From: UBA7672 sp030824255
GTDB lineage: Bacteria > Pseudomonadota > Alphaproteobacteria > Caulobacterales > Hyphomonadaceae
Direction: 5' to 3'
DNA length: 64,000 nt
NCBI GenBank assembly: GCA_942493305.1
Contig: OW818686.1
Coordinates: 3,038,001-3,102,000 of the forward strand
Shown here: positions 33,185 to 42,069 of the stretch, piece after piece
How positions within the stretch are numbered: the stretch's first letter is position 1
How the letters are laid out: every line of letters begins with the position of its first letter
Program-made: the position numbers and the translations under genes
Notes under the pieces: generated by a model
Databases searched by the model: none
The model's input: the letters and a program-made list of their open reading frames with translations, nothing else
Told to the model about the DNA's origin: nothing

Positions 33185-34528
33185 TCAGGCCGGCTGGGGC
33201 GCTGGGGTTCTGAGTGGATCGAAAGTCGCCCGCGCTTTCGCCACGCGCGCCTTCATGTCAGCCAGTACATCCGGATGCCGACTGGACACATCATAGAATT
33301 CCCCCGGATCGTTCTGGATATCGACAAGCAGATCCCAATCGGAGCGGTTGGTCGGCCCGTCCAGGTCCGCCAGGAACCCGCGATAGTGGCTCCGCACGAC
33401 ATACTTCCACCGCTGCGTGCGAACCGCCGCCACGTCCTCGTTGACGAACAACACCAGTTCTTCATGCGGCGAGGCAGCGCCCCGCGTGGTGAGCAGGCCG
33501 GAAATATCCTTGCCGTCGAGCTGGGCGGCGACAGGCGCTGCGCCGGTCCATGCGGCGAGCGTGGGCAGCAGGTCTATATTCATCGCCATTGCGTCGTTGA
33601 CGCCGCCGCCCGGAATCCGCCCCGGTTGCCGTGCCACGAACGGCACGCGATAGCCGCCCTCCCAGCCAGCGCCGCCCTTGCGATCGCGCAACCCGCCCGC
33701 AGAGCCCTCCCACCACGGCCCGTTGTCCGACGTCAGGACAACCAGCGTGTCATTGTCGATGCTCAGCTGCTTCAGCTGCGCAAACAGCCGGCCCATATTG
33801 GCGTCAATCTCCTCGACGACATCGCCATACTCTGCAGCAGCGCTGGTCCCCGCATGGTCCGGATGCGGATCAAGCGGCACGTGCGGCGCAGTCAGCGTCA
33901 GCAGCAGGAAGAACGGCCGATCCTTGTTGGCCTCGATGAACTGCATCCCGCGCGCGAAGAATTTCTCCGTCAGGCGATCCATCGCCATCTCTTCTTCGTG
34001 CAGCTCCACGCCGGGGCTCGCGCTGTAATAGGCGATCGGCTTCATGTCGTGGCTGTAGGGCAGGCCGGAGAATAGATCGAAGCCTTGGCTCGTCGGCGGC
34101 CAGAACGGCGCGACGTGGCCCAGATGCCACTTGCCCACCAGCGCCGTCGCATAGTCCGGCTTCAGCGCCTCCGCGATCGTGATCTCCGAAAGCGGCAGGC
34201 CGTGCTTGTCCGTCTGCCGGATCACATCGCGCGCCAGCCCCGTGCGGATCGGATAGCGCCCCGTCAGCAATCCCGCACGCGAGGGCGTGCACACATTCGC
34301 CGACGCATAGAAGTTCGTCAGTCGCACGCCTTCTGTGGCCATGCGGTCGATGTTCGGCGTGCGGATCATGCCGTTTCCGAAAGCGCCCAGATCGCCATAG
34401 CCAAGATCGTCCGCGAGGATCAGCACGATATTTGTCTTGCGCCCGGGCGTTGCGCTCTGCTGCGGGGATGCGCACGCGGCGAGGGCTGCGGCGGCGACGG
34501 ATGCGAAAAGGAAATGACGACGATTCAT
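33185..34528 (-). CDS. arylsulfatase-type sulfatase, Tat-exported lipoprotein
   Basis: This 447-residue protein has a twin-arginine leader (MNRRHFLFASVAAAALAAC), and Cys at the end of LAAC fits a lipobox. The formylglycine motif is CTPSRAGLLTG near residue 78, inside TNIVLILADDLGYGDLGAFGNG, and later GKWHLG, DNGPW and the LADWWE-type C-terminal segments follow the family. It needs oxidation of that Cys to formylglycine by a maturase, which is not in this window. The gene lies between ispH and thrB and looks like an insertion into a conserved cluster. The ATG at 34528 is the start that yields the signal peptide. Confidence 0.9.
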   Translation of the reverse strand: MNRRHFLFASVAAAALAACASPQQSATPGRKTNIVLILADDLGYGDLGAFGNGMIRTPNIDRMATEGVRLTNFYASANVCTPSRAGLLTGRYPIRTGLARDVIRQTDKHGLPLSEITIAEALKPDYATALVGKWHLGHVAPFWPPTSQGFDLFSGLPYSHDMKPIAYYSASPGVELHEEEMAMDRLTEKFFARGMQFIEANKDRPFFLLLTLTAPHVPLDPHPDHAGTSAAAEYGDVVEEIDANMGRLFAQLKQLSIDNDTLVVLTSDNGPWWEGSAGGLRDRKGGAGWEGGYRVPFVARQPGRIPGGGVNDAMAMNIDLLPTLAAWTGAAPVAAQLDGKDISGLLTTRGAASPHEELVLFVNEDVAAVRTQRWKYVVRSHYRGFLADLDGPTNRSDWDLLVDIQNDPGEFYDVSSRHPDVLADMKARVAKARATFDPLRTPAPQPA

Positions 34529-34608
34529 GCGGCCATCGTCGCGAAGTTTATGCTCGCGTCTAGCCATAATTCGACGTGACGTAGCGATCGTTAGCCCGTC
34601 AGTGGGCG

Positions 34609-35556
34609 TCAGACATTCTCCAGCGCGCGGGGGATGCGGAACACCACATCTTCCTGCGCCGTCACCACTTCCTGCACCGATACGTCAAATCGCGCCCGGC
34701 ACGCGGCGATCACACCCTGCACCAGCGTCTCCGGCGCCGAAGCGCCCGCCGTCAGGCCCAGCGTGGTCACGCCATCGAACCAGCTCCAGTCGATATTGTC
34801 CGCCGATGCTATCAGGTAAGCGGCATTCGCGCCCGAGCGCTCGGCCACTTCCTTCAGCCGCACAGAGTTGGACGAATTCGCCGCGCCGATCACCAGCACA
34901 AGCTGCGCCTCGGCCGCGATGGCCTTCACGGCTTCCTGCCGGTTCGTCGTGGCGTAGCAGATGTCGTCCTTGCGCGGCTCGGCCAGGTGCGGGAAGCGCA
35001 GCCGCAGGGCGGTCACGATATCCTTCGTGTCGTCGACGCTCAGCGTCGTCTGAGTCACATAGGCTAGCTTCTGCGCGTCCACGGGCTGGAACGCATCCAC
35101 GTCCTCCACCGTTTCGATCAGCGTCATCGAGCCGGCATCGATCTGTCCCATCGTGCCCACGACCTCCGGGTGCCCCTCATGCCCGATCAGCAAGGTATGC
35201 AGCCCATTGCGCGCATGGCGCTGCGCCTCGGCATGAACCTTGGAGACGAGCGGGCAGGTCGCGTCTACATACGTCATCTGCCGCCGCGCCGCTTCTGCCG
35301 GCACGACTTTGGGCACGCCGTGCGCCGAAAAGACCACTGGCCGGTCATCCGGGCACTCGGTCAGCTCCTCCACAAACACCGCCCCCATGGCTTCCAGGCG
35401 CTTCACAACATGGGCGTTGTGCACGATCTCGTGCCGCACGAAGACCGGCGCGCCCCACTTGGCCAGCGCTTGCTCGACAATCTGGATGGCGCGGTCCACC
35501 CCGGCGCAGAACCCGCGCGGGGCAGCCAGAAGGACGGAAAGGGACGGTTTTGACAT
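34609..35556 (-). CDS. ispH: 4-hydroxy-3-methylbut-2-enyl diphosphate reductase
   Basis: IspH (315 residues) is the [4Fe-4S] enzyme of the last MEP-pathway step, making isopentenyl and dimethylallyl diphosphate. The cluster cysteines lie in LAAPRGFCAGVDRAIQIVE, VDATCPLVSKVHAEAQRHA and YATTNRQEAVKA (the third replaced by the family's normal pattern), with SNSVRLKEVAERSG and TAGASAPETLVQGV near the end. The ATG at 35556 gives MSKPSLSVLLAAPRGFCAG, the usual N-terminus; the frame upstream to 35628 is not used. Confidence 0.95.
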   Translation of the reverse strand: MSKPSLSVLLAAPRGFCAGVDRAIQIVEQALAKWGAPVFVRHEIVHNAHVVKRLEAMGAVFVEELTECPDDRPVVFSAHGVPKVVPAEAARRQMTYVDATCPLVSKVHAEAQRHARNGLHTLLIGHEGHPEVVGTMGQIDAGSMTLIETVEDVDAFQPVDAQKLAYVTQTTLSVDDTKDIVTALRLRFPHLAEPRKDDICYATTNRQEAVKAIAAEAQLVLVIGAANSSNSVRLKEVAERSGANAAYLIASADNIDWSWFDGVTTLGLTAGASAPETLVQGVIAACRARFDVSVQEVVTAQEDVVFRIPRALENV

Positions 35557-35744
35557 AGGACTAGGGAAATAGGCGCATTCCATCGATACCGCCATTCCCC
35601 CTGTCGCCGCGCTGGCCAAAAGCGGCAATTCTTGGGCAGTTCGCGGCGTTGCGCAGGGGCTGGGTTCAGGGCTATCACCGCCTCGAACAAGGATGCGTCG
35701 GCCGGGAGCTCCTCCGGGTCCGGCCCTGCCGTCAGGATGTGCCA

Positions 35745-36323
35745 GTGAAGCGTTTTGCCCCCGCCGCCCTTGCTCTTTCCGCGTTGGCTCTGACCAGCTG
35801 CGCCGGGGTGGACCTGTCCAACCTGGACGACGCGCCGAACGTGGGTCCGTGCCCCGTGGCCGCCTCGCTGTACGACGCTAGCCGCCTGGTCGAGATCGAA
35901 GGCGCCGAACGGCACGAGAATGTCGAATACACGGGCGAGATACAGGCCATCCGTGGTTATTGCCGCTACATCGGCACCAACCCGATCACAATGGAAGTCG
36001 AGATCGATTTCGCCTTCGGCAAAGGCCCCAAGGCAACGGCCTCCACCAAGACCTACCCGGTGTTCGTCTCGGTCACGCGCCGTGACCGCAATATCCTGGC
36101 CAAGGAGCGTTTCGACATACAGGTCGCCTGGCCGGCTGGAGCGGATGTCGTCCGCCACACCGAAACGATTCCGGGCATCGTGATTCCCCGCGCCAACGAG
36201 ACCATCTCGGGCTCGAACTTCGAAGTGCTGGTCGGCTTCGACCTCACGCCGGAACAGCTCGCCTACAACCGAAGCGGCACCCGGTTCACGATCAACGTTG
36301 CGAAGCCCGCCTTGCCGCAGTAG
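35745..36323 (+). CDS. hypothetical outer-membrane lipoprotein, GTG start
   Basis: The protein (192 residues) starts at GTG 35745, seven bases after AGGAT, giving MKRFAPAALALSALALTSCAGVDLS with lipobox LTSC. The mature part is mostly beta strands with alternating hydrophobics (YTGEIQAIRGYCRYIGTNPITMEVEIDFAFGKG), reminiscent of small immunoglobulin-like lipoproteins. It lies upstream of argS on the same strand, 36 bases before it. The long in-frame extension back to 35649 has no signal peptide at its start, so it was rejected. Confidence 0.78.
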   Translation: MKRFAPAALALSALALTSCAGVDLSNLDDAPNVGPCPVAASLYDASRLVEIEGAERHENVEYTGEIQAIRGYCRYIGTNPITMEVEIDFAFGKGPKATASTKTYPVFVSVTRRDRNILAKERFDIQVAWPAGADVVRHTETIPGIVIPRANETISGSNFEVLVGFDLTPEQLAYNRSGTRFTINVAKPALPQ

Positions 36324-36359
36324 TCCGGCGAGGCTTTTTCAAGCCTCCGGACCTGCCTG

Positions 36360-38132
36360 ATGACCAACCAGACCGATCTCGCCGACCAGCTGTCCGAAGC
36401 CGCCGGCGCCGCTTTTGCGGCGCTTGGCCTCGAGTCTTCGCTGGGCGCCATGCGCCGGTCAGACCGCCCCGACCTTGCCGATTTCCAGTGCAACGGCGCC
36501 ATGGCCGCCGCCAAGAAGCTGGGCAGGAACCCGCGTGAGATCGCCACGGCAATCGTCGACGCACTGAAAGCCTCGCCGCTCGTGGCGTCTACCGACGTCG
36601 CCGGCCCCGGCTTTATCAACGTGAAGGTCTCTGCAGCAGCGCTCTCTGCCCGCGCCGCAAAGATCGCCGCCGATCCTCGCTCCGGCGCCCGTTCAATGGA
36701 AACGCCACGCCGCGTCGTGATCGACTTCGGCGGCTGGAACGTCGCCAAGGAAATGCACATCGGCCACCTGCGCTCGACCGTCATCGGCGACAGCCTGCAG
36801 CGCCTCTTCCGCTTCATGGGCGATACTGTCACCAGCGACGTCCACCTCGGTGACTGGGGCCTGCAGATGGGCCAGCTCATCAACGAGGTGAAGCTGGAAC
36901 AACCGGACCTGCCGTATTTCGACGCTGTCTTCACCGGCCCCTATCCGGAGACGAGCCCTGTCACGATGGATGATCTGGGTCGCCTCTATCCGCAGGCCTC
37001 CGCCAAATCGAAGACAGACGAGACCCGTCGCGACGAAGACCGCAAGGCGACGCAGGAGCTGCAAGCCGGTCGCCCCGGCTATCGCGCCCTCTGGCATCAC
37101 TTCTGCAACGTGACGCGCGTCGGTCTTGAGCGCGAGTGCGCCAGCCTCGGCGTGAACTTTGACCTGTGGAAAGGCGAGAGCGACGCCGAGCCCTACGTGC
37201 CCGAACTCGTCGAAGACCTGAAAGCGCGCGGAATCGCGGAGCTTGATGCGGGCGCATGGATCATCCGCGTTGCCCGCGAAACCGACAAGAAGGAAATGCC
37301 GCCGATCATCCTGGTCAATCGCGACGGCGCCATCGGCTATCACGGCTCCGACCTCGGCACGATCGTCGATCGCAAGCGCACGATCGCCCCCGAACTGTCC
37401 ATGTATGTCGTGGACCAGCGCCAGGCGCTCCATTTCGAGCAGGTATTTCGCGCTAGTGACCGTGCCGGCCTCCTGCCCGAGAAGGCGCTCGAACATCTCG
37501 GTTTCGGTACGGTCAACGGTCCGGACGGCAAGCCGTTCAAGACGCGCGAAGGCGGCATCCTCAAGCTTTACGAACTCATCTCGCAGGCCGACGCCACCGC
37601 ACTCGCCCGCATGCGGGAAGCCGAACTCGGCGCCGACGTGTCGGACGACGAACGCCGCGACATCGCCCACAAGGTAGCCGTCGCCGCAATCAAGTTCTCT
37701 GATCTCTCCAACGTCCGCACCACCAACTACATCTTCGACCTCGATCGTTTCATATCGTTCGAAGGCAAGACCGGCCCGTACCTGCTGTACGCGGCCGTCC
37801 GCATTAAATCGCTCGCCCGCCGCGCAGAAGGCGAGGGCGTGAAGCCCGGGCCGATCGCCATCGAGCTCGATGCCGAACGCGGTCTCGTCCTGCAACTGGA
37901 CGCCCTCAACGACGCGCTGCGCGGCTCGTATGACAAACGCATGCCGCACATCCTCTGCGACCATGCCTACTCGCTGGCGCAGGCCTTCTCGAGCTTCTAC
38001 ACAGCCGCTCCCATTCTCGTCGAAAGCGACCCCGCGAAGAAAGCCTCGCGCCTCGCTCTCGCGATGGCGACGCTCACGCAGCTCGAACTCGCGCTCCACC
38101 TCATCGGCATCGACACGCCGGAGCGGATGTAG
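36360..38132 (+). CDS. argS: arginyl-tRNA synthetase
   Basis: ArgRS (590 residues) charges tRNA(Arg). The class I HIGH motif appears as NVAKEMHIGHLRST near residue 129, within VIDFGGWNVAK. The N-terminal Add1 domain (about 1-110) and the C-terminal DALR anticodon-binding domain (about 460-590, ending TQLELALHLIGIDTPERM) are present. The KMSKS region is of the degenerate type usual in ArgRS (PFKTREGGILKLYELI is in its place). Length is normal. Confidence 0.97.
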   Translation: MTNQTDLADQLSEAAGAAFAALGLESSLGAMRRSDRPDLADFQCNGAMAAAKKLGRNPREIATAIVDALKASPLVASTDVAGPGFINVKVSAAALSARAAKIAADPRSGARSMETPRRVVIDFGGWNVAKEMHIGHLRSTVIGDSLQRLFRFMGDTVTSDVHLGDWGLQMGQLINEVKLEQPDLPYFDAVFTGPYPETSPVTMDDLGRLYPQASAKSKTDETRRDEDRKATQELQAGRPGYRALWHHFCNVTRVGLERECASLGVNFDLWKGESDAEPYVPELVEDLKARGIAELDAGAWIIRVARETDKKEMPPIILVNRDGAIGYHGSDLGTIVDRKRTIAPELSMYVVDQRQALHFEQVFRASDRAGLLPEKALEHLGFGTVNGPDGKPFKTREGGILKLYELISQADATALARMREAELGADVSDDERRDIAHKVAVAAIKFSDLSNVRTTNYIFDLDRFISFEGKTGPYLLYAAVRIKSLARRAEGEGVKPGPIAIELDAERGLVLQLDALNDALRGSYDKRMPHILCDHAYSLAQAFSSFYTAAPILVESDPAKKASRLALAMATLTQLELALHLIGIDTPERM

Positions 38133-38138
38133 CCAGCG

Positions 38139-38498
38139 TCAGTGCAACTTCTCGGATAGCGGCGTCTGCTGGTGGAATGACATCTTCCATTCGCCGCCGC
38201 GCTTCACATAGCTGGTCGACACCAGCGCATCATACTTCTCGCCATTGGCGCGGATGCCATGTGCTTCATAGGTCAGAATGGCGGTGTCAGGCGTCGGCGT
38301 GACGAAACCCTTCTCCTCCATGTGAACCGCCTGCCAGCGATTCTGCCCCGCCATCCTCGCCATCTTTTCCCGCCCGTGAACGCCGGCCATCTGCCCAAAG
38401 GCCAGCAGGCAATCTTCATCGACATGTGCAAGGTAATACGCCTCGCCGTCGGTCCAGAAGCCGCGCTCGATGGAGATCAAATCCGTCCGAAGCGTCAT
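38139..38498 (-). CDS. NTF2-like / DUF4440 protein
   Basis: This 119-residue protein has the cone-shaped NTF2 fold pattern: an N-terminal helix (TDLISIERGFWTDGEAYYLAHVDEDCLLAF) followed by long curved strands (DTAILTYEAHGIRANGEKYDALVSTSYVKRGGEWKMSFHQQTPL). The ATG at 38498 is chosen because AAGGAGG precedes it at a good distance; the upstream ATG at 38525 lacks a site. It converges with argS, six bases apart. Function of the individual protein is unknown. Confidence 0.8.
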   Translation of the reverse strand: MTLRTDLISIERGFWTDGEAYYLAHVDEDCLLAFGQMAGVHGREKMARMAGQNRWQAVHMEEKGFVTPTPDTAILTYEAHGIRANGEKYDALVSTSYVKRGGEWKMSFHQQTPLSEKLH

Positions 38499-38590
38499 GG
38501 GCGCCTCCTTTGCCAGCGTCTTCAACGTTTCGTCGCTCCCGAGGTTGCCCGCAGGCTGACTTTTGCCGCGCCGGGCGTTATCCCGAACGC

Positions 38591-39055
38591 ATGGCAGGCA
38601 TCGAATTCCGCATCGACGATCTCACCAGCCAGCAGACGCAGGCGCTGATAAGGCGCCATCTCGCCGGCATGCACGAGAACTCACCGCCCGAAAGCGTCCA
38701 CGCCTTCGACATCGACAAGCTCCGCCAGCCGGGCGTCACTTTCTGGTCCGGGTGGATCGGTGACGAGATCGCCGTCATGGGCGCGCTGAAGGATCTCGAT
38801 GGCGAGAACGGCGAGATCAAGTCGATGCGCGTCGCTGACTCCTTTCTCGGCAAGGGCGCGGGCAGGGCGATGCTCGATCTCATCCTCGCAGAAGCCCGCA
38901 GGGCCGGCCTGAAAGCCCTCTGGCTCGAAACTGGCTCCACGCCCGCCTTCGACCCCGCGCTCAAGCTCTACGAAAGCGTCGGCTTCACCTTCTGCGGCCC
39001 CTTCGGCAGCTACACCGAAGATCCCTTCAGCCGCTTCATGACGAAGACGCTCTAG
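38591..39055 (+). CDS. GNAT-family N-acetyltransferase
   Basis: This 154-residue protein has the GNAT acetyl-CoA site: GEIKSMRVADSFLGKGAGRAMLDLILAEARRAGLKALWLETG with the R/Q-x-x-G-x-G/A loop, and a C-terminal FDPALKLYESVGF that resembles small-molecule acetyltransferases of the PhnO/YhhY kind. It starts at ATG 38591 and is divergent from the NTF2-like gene by about 90 bases. The acceptor substrate is unknown. Confidence 0.87.
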   Translation: MAGIEFRIDDLTSQQTQALIRRHLAGMHENSPPESVHAFDIDKLRQPGVTFWSGWIGDEIAVMGALKDLDGENGEIKSMRVADSFLGKGAGRAMLDLILAEARRAGLKALWLETGSTPAFDPALKLYESVGFTFCGPFGSYTEDPFSRFMTKTL

Positions 39056-39064
39056 CCGTCCGCG

Positions 39065-39385
39065 TCACTTCTTCTTCGCCGCCGTCTTCTTCGCGATAGC
39101 ATTCTTCACCACCGGCCCCTTTACGGGTCCTTTCACCGCCGCGGTCTCCGTTGCCAGCGCCGGTCCGCCGTTCCCCGGCAACATCCAGATCGCCACCACT
39201 GCGTTCGCATGGCCATGACCAATCCCCATCCTGTCCATCAGGTGCGCCCGCAATTCGCCATGCTTCTTCAGCCCGGACTTCGAGAGGGCGATCGCGAAAT
39301 CCTCATACGTCTTGCCCGACGCCTTCTCGGCATTGGCGAGATAGGTCTGGAATCCCTTGTGCAGTTTGGAACGATCAAGCGGCAT
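39065..39385 (-). CDS. DUF4287 domain protein with basic tail
   Basis: This 106-residue protein has the DUF4287 pattern LHKGFQTYLANAEKASGKTYEDFA, KKHGELRAHLMDRMGIGHGHANAVVAIW, usually found near DUF1801 or immunity-like proteins. It ends with a Lys/Ala-rich tail (NAIAKKTAAKKK) similar to those on TopA and the DUF1801 protein at 52852. It converges with the GNAT gene (nine bases apart). Role unknown. Confidence 0.83.
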   Translation of the reverse strand: MPLDRSKLHKGFQTYLANAEKASGKTYEDFAIALSKSGLKKHGELRAHLMDRMGIGHGHANAVVAIWMLPGNGGPALATETAAVKGPVKGPVVKNAIAKKTAAKKK

Positions 39386-39424
39386 GGCAGACTCCCCTAT
39401 GCGTACAGGTTAGCGCGCCCCGCA

Positions 39425-39459
39425 AAAACAGAAAGGGCGGAGCTTGTGGCTCCGCCCTT
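39425..39459 (-). terminator. rho-independent terminator after the M28 peptidase gene
   Basis: An 11-bp perfect stem (39433-39443 with 39449-39459, five-base loop) is followed on the minus strand by a T-rich tail (TTCTGTTTTTG). It ends the minus-strand gene whose stop is at 39483. Confidence 0.88.
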
Positions 39460-39482
39460 CGTCGTCATCGCGTGACCGAGCC

Positions 39483-41198
39483 TTACGGCGCGGCGCGCTG
39501 TGCGTCGCGCAGCGCCTTGAACTCGTTCCCTTCGCGCCAGTTCGGCCACACATCGGAATTGGAGAGGCGGTTGATCACCTCGTAGTCCACGTTCACGTCC
39601 GCTTCCATGCCGGCAAGGTTCCAGTCCGGTGCGTATTCGTCGGCCGGCTTGTGATAGGCCTCGTCGGTATACTTTTTGCCGATTGCGTCGCCCGCTGCGA
39701 CGCCGCCTTCAACCAGGTCGTTGCCGCTGTCGATGTACATCATCGGCACGCCTTTCTTGGCGAGGCTGATGTGGTCCGAGCGATAGAAATAGCCGTTCTC
39801 CGGGCTCTGGTCGGGCAGGATCACGCGACCCTTTTCATCCAGCACGGCCTTCAGCGTGTCTTCCAGCTCCGAAGCGCCCTGGCCGATGACCAGCACGTTC
39901 TTGGCAAGGCCCGAGGGCTGCAGCGCATCGAGGTTGATGCCGCCCACGATGTTCTTGAGCGGGATCAGCGGGTTCTCGCCGAAATAAGCTGAGCCGAGCA
40001 GGCCAGACTCTTCCAGCGTCACCGCAAGGAAAGTCACCGAGCGCTTGGGTGCCGGCCCCGCGCCGAACTTCTCGGCGATCTCCATGATGGCCGCGATGCC
40101 AGTGGCGTTGTCCACCGCGCCATTGTTGATCACGTCAGCATTCGGATCGTCGCTCTTGGTAATTCCGAGATGGTCCCAGTGGCCCATGAGCAGCAGATGC
40201 TCATCCGGCTTTTCCGTGCCCTTGATCGTCGCGATCACATTGCGCGATTCCGTCTGGGTGACCGTCTGGTTGATGGTCGCCGAGGCCTTGAGCCCCGTCA
40301 TCGGCACGGGCTTGAACCCGCGCTTGTTGGCGGCCGCGCGCATCGCGTCGATGTCGAGGCCTGCGGCCTTGAACAGCTCCGTTGCATGGCTGAGCTGGAT
40401 CCAGCCCTCCAGTTTCGCGCGCGAGGCGCCAGCGTCCGCCCGCACGAGGTCGCGCTGCTCGCCCGTCCACGAGCCTTCCACGACGCCCCAGCCATAGGCG
40501 GCCGGCTTGTCTTCGTGAATGAGGATCGCTGCGGTCGCGCCCTGGCGCGCCGCTTCCTCATATTTGTAGGTCCAGCGGCCATAATACGTCATGGCCTTGC
40601 CATTAAAGAGCGTCTCATCATTGGTGATGAAGCCCGGATCGTTGACGAACATCACGACCGTTTTGCCCTTCACGTCGAGCCCGGCGTAATCGTTCCAGTT
40701 GGCTTCCGGCGCAACGACGCCATAGCCGACGAACACGAGATCGGAGTCAGCAAACGAGACAGTCTTCTCGGCCTGATGCTTACTGAAATACACGGCGTCT
40801 GGACCGAGCTTCAGGTCCCACGTCTTGCCTTCCGGCCCCGCGATCTTCAGCGACGACGTCGCCGCATCCACCGTCGATGCAACCATCTTCACAATCTGGA
40901 AGTAGGTGCCATCCGGATTGCCGGGGGCTGCGCCCGCGCGCTTGAACTCGGAAGCGATCCAGTCGGCGGAAGCTTCGCCCGCAGCCGTGCCGGGGCCGCG
41001 ACCCTCATACTTGTCGTGCGCCAGTTCCTGGATGCGTGCGCCGAGGTCCGCCGCCGTGATCTCGGGCGTGGTCGTCAGCACGGCGCCCACCGGACGAGCC
41101 GACGCGGCAGGCGTCTCGGGCGCGCGGGCTTCCCCGCCGCCACACGCCGCCAAAGCAGCGCTCATCAGCCCTGCGGCCGATATCGCTAGAAATCTCAT
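39483..41198 (-). CDS. M28-family metallopeptidase, lipoprotein
   Basis: This 571-residue protein has a signal peptide ending in a lipobox (MRFLAISAAGLMSAALAAC, then Gly-rich). The M28 core (about 290-520) carries the dizinc ligands: GHWDHLG, NGAVDNATGIAAIMEIAEKFG, TLEESGLLGSAYFGENP and YRSDHISLAKKGVP. An apical PA-like domain (about 130-275) precedes it. Such enzymes are aminopeptidases or carboxypeptidases of the cell envelope. The start at ATG 41198 is preceded by AGGGAGACC. The terminator lies at 39425-39459. Confidence 0.9.
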   Translation of the reverse strand: MRFLAISAAGLMSAALAACGGGEARAPETPAASARPVGAVLTTTPEITAADLGARIQELAHDKYEGRGPGTAAGEASADWIASEFKRAGAAPGNPDGTYFQIVKMVASTVDAATSSLKIAGPEGKTWDLKLGPDAVYFSKHQAEKTVSFADSDLVFVGYGVVAPEANWNDYAGLDVKGKTVVMFVNDPGFITNDETLFNGKAMTYYGRWTYKYEEAARQGATAAILIHEDKPAAYGWGVVEGSWTGEQRDLVRADAGASRAKLEGWIQLSHATELFKAAGLDIDAMRAAANKRGFKPVPMTGLKASATINQTVTQTESRNVIATIKGTEKPDEHLLLMGHWDHLGITKSDDPNADVINNGAVDNATGIAAIMEIAEKFGAGPAPKRSVTFLAVTLEESGLLGSAYFGENPLIPLKNIVGGINLDALQPSGLAKNVLVIGQGASELEDTLKAVLDEKGRVILPDQSPENGYFYRSDHISLAKKGVPMMYIDSGNDLVEGGVAAGDAIGKKYTDEAYHKPADEYAPDWNLAGMEADVNVDYEVINRLSNSDVWPNWREGNEFKALRDAQRAAP

Positions 41199-41283
41199 CC
41201 AGGTCTCCCTCAATTGCGCGGCACATTATCCCGCGCAAGGCTGCCCGCAAGGGTGGGAGTAACCCTTGGAGCCGAAACCAAAA

Positions 41284-41307
41284 GAGCCAGCACCGAGGTG
41301 CTGGCTC
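41284..41307 (-). terminator. probable terminator after the UPF0016 gene
   Basis: GAGCCAGCACC pairs with GGTGCTGGCTC over a CGAG-type tight loop. On the minus strand the tail is TTTTGGTTTC; on the plus strand it is CTTCAAAAC. It is about 130 bases beyond the stop of the exporter gene at 41437. Confidence 0.7.
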
Positions 41308-41436
41308 CTTCAAAACCGACTGAATTTTCTGAACTTTCGTTCGTCCATTCCAGCCAGCTCGCACAATTAACGCCGGGTGTCTTCAAGCGTTCCTGCAGTC
41401 CTGCCGAAATTGTGCAGGTGCGAGCCCCTTTCGCCC

Positions 41437-42006
41437 TCACAACACGCCCAGAGCCCCCAGAATGATCCAGACGCCGATCAGGGCGAAGATCACCGCCGCG
41501 CCGATCCGCACATATTTCAGCGGCACAACTTTCGTCACCGCTTCGCCAAAGATCACTGCCGGCACGTTCGCCAGCATCATGCCCAGCGTCGTGCCGATCG
41601 TGACCAGCACAATGTCCGTGTACTGCGCGGCCAGCAGAGACGTTGCGATCTGCGTCTTGTCGCCCATCTCCACGATGAAGAAGGCGAGGGTGGTGGTCAG
41701 GAAAACGCTGCCCACCGAACGGTTGGTCGCCCCTTCATCTTCCTTGTCCGGGATCAGCGCCCAGGCCGCCATCACCACAAACGCCGCGCCGACAATCAGC
41801 CGGAATGTCTGCCCCTCAAGCCATTGAGAGATGAAATAGCCCAGCGTCGCCGCCGCCGCGTGGTTCAGCAGCGTCGCGACAAGGATGCCCAGAATGATCG
41901 GCACAGGCTTGCGGAATTTCGCCGCCAGCACGATGGCCAGCAGCTGCGTCTTGTCGCCGATCTCGGCGAGCGCAACGACACCGGCAGGAACCAAGATTGC
42001 ATCCAT
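41437..42006 (-). CDS. TMEM165/GDT1 (UPF0016) family manganese exporter
   Basis: This 189-residue inner-membrane protein has six helices in two repeats, each with the family's cation motif: LAEIGDKTQLLA near residue 13 and VEMGDKTQIATSL near residue 113 (ExGDKT). Bacterial members such as MneA/MntX export Mn2+. The ATG at 42006 was chosen because it starts MDAILVPAGVVALAEIGDKTQ. The leader carries a yybP-ykoY Mn2+ riboswitch and a terminator, so expression should rise when Mn2+ is high. Confidence 0.93.
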   Translation of the reverse strand: MDAILVPAGVVALAEIGDKTQLLAIVLAAKFRKPVPIILGILVATLLNHAAAATLGYFISQWLEGQTFRLIVGAAFVVMAAWALIPDKEDEGATNRSVGSVFLTTTLAFFIVEMGDKTQIATSLLAAQYTDIVLVTIGTTLGMMLANVPAVIFGEAVTKVVPLKYVRIGAAVIFALIGVWIILGALGVL

Positions 42007-42007
42007 G

Positions 42008-42062
42008 AAAAACGTCCAGGGGCCACGGCGCTGACACGACGACACAGCGCTTCCATGGGCCC
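42008..42062 (-). terminator. riboswitch expression platform: terminator hairpin
   Basis: On the minus strand, GGGCCCATGGAAGCGCTG-type arm pairs with CAGCGCCGTGGCCCC (42019-42033 with 42045-42062), followed by five T at 42008-42012, directly before the ATG at 42006. Ending right at the start codon, it fits a transcription-termination switch and may also hide the ribosome site. Confidence 0.75.
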
Positions 42063-42069
42063 TAGCCGG

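Noticed and set aside
36693..38099. 468-residue minus-strand frame in argS
   Set aside because: Antisense to a conserved synthetase; no domain pattern.
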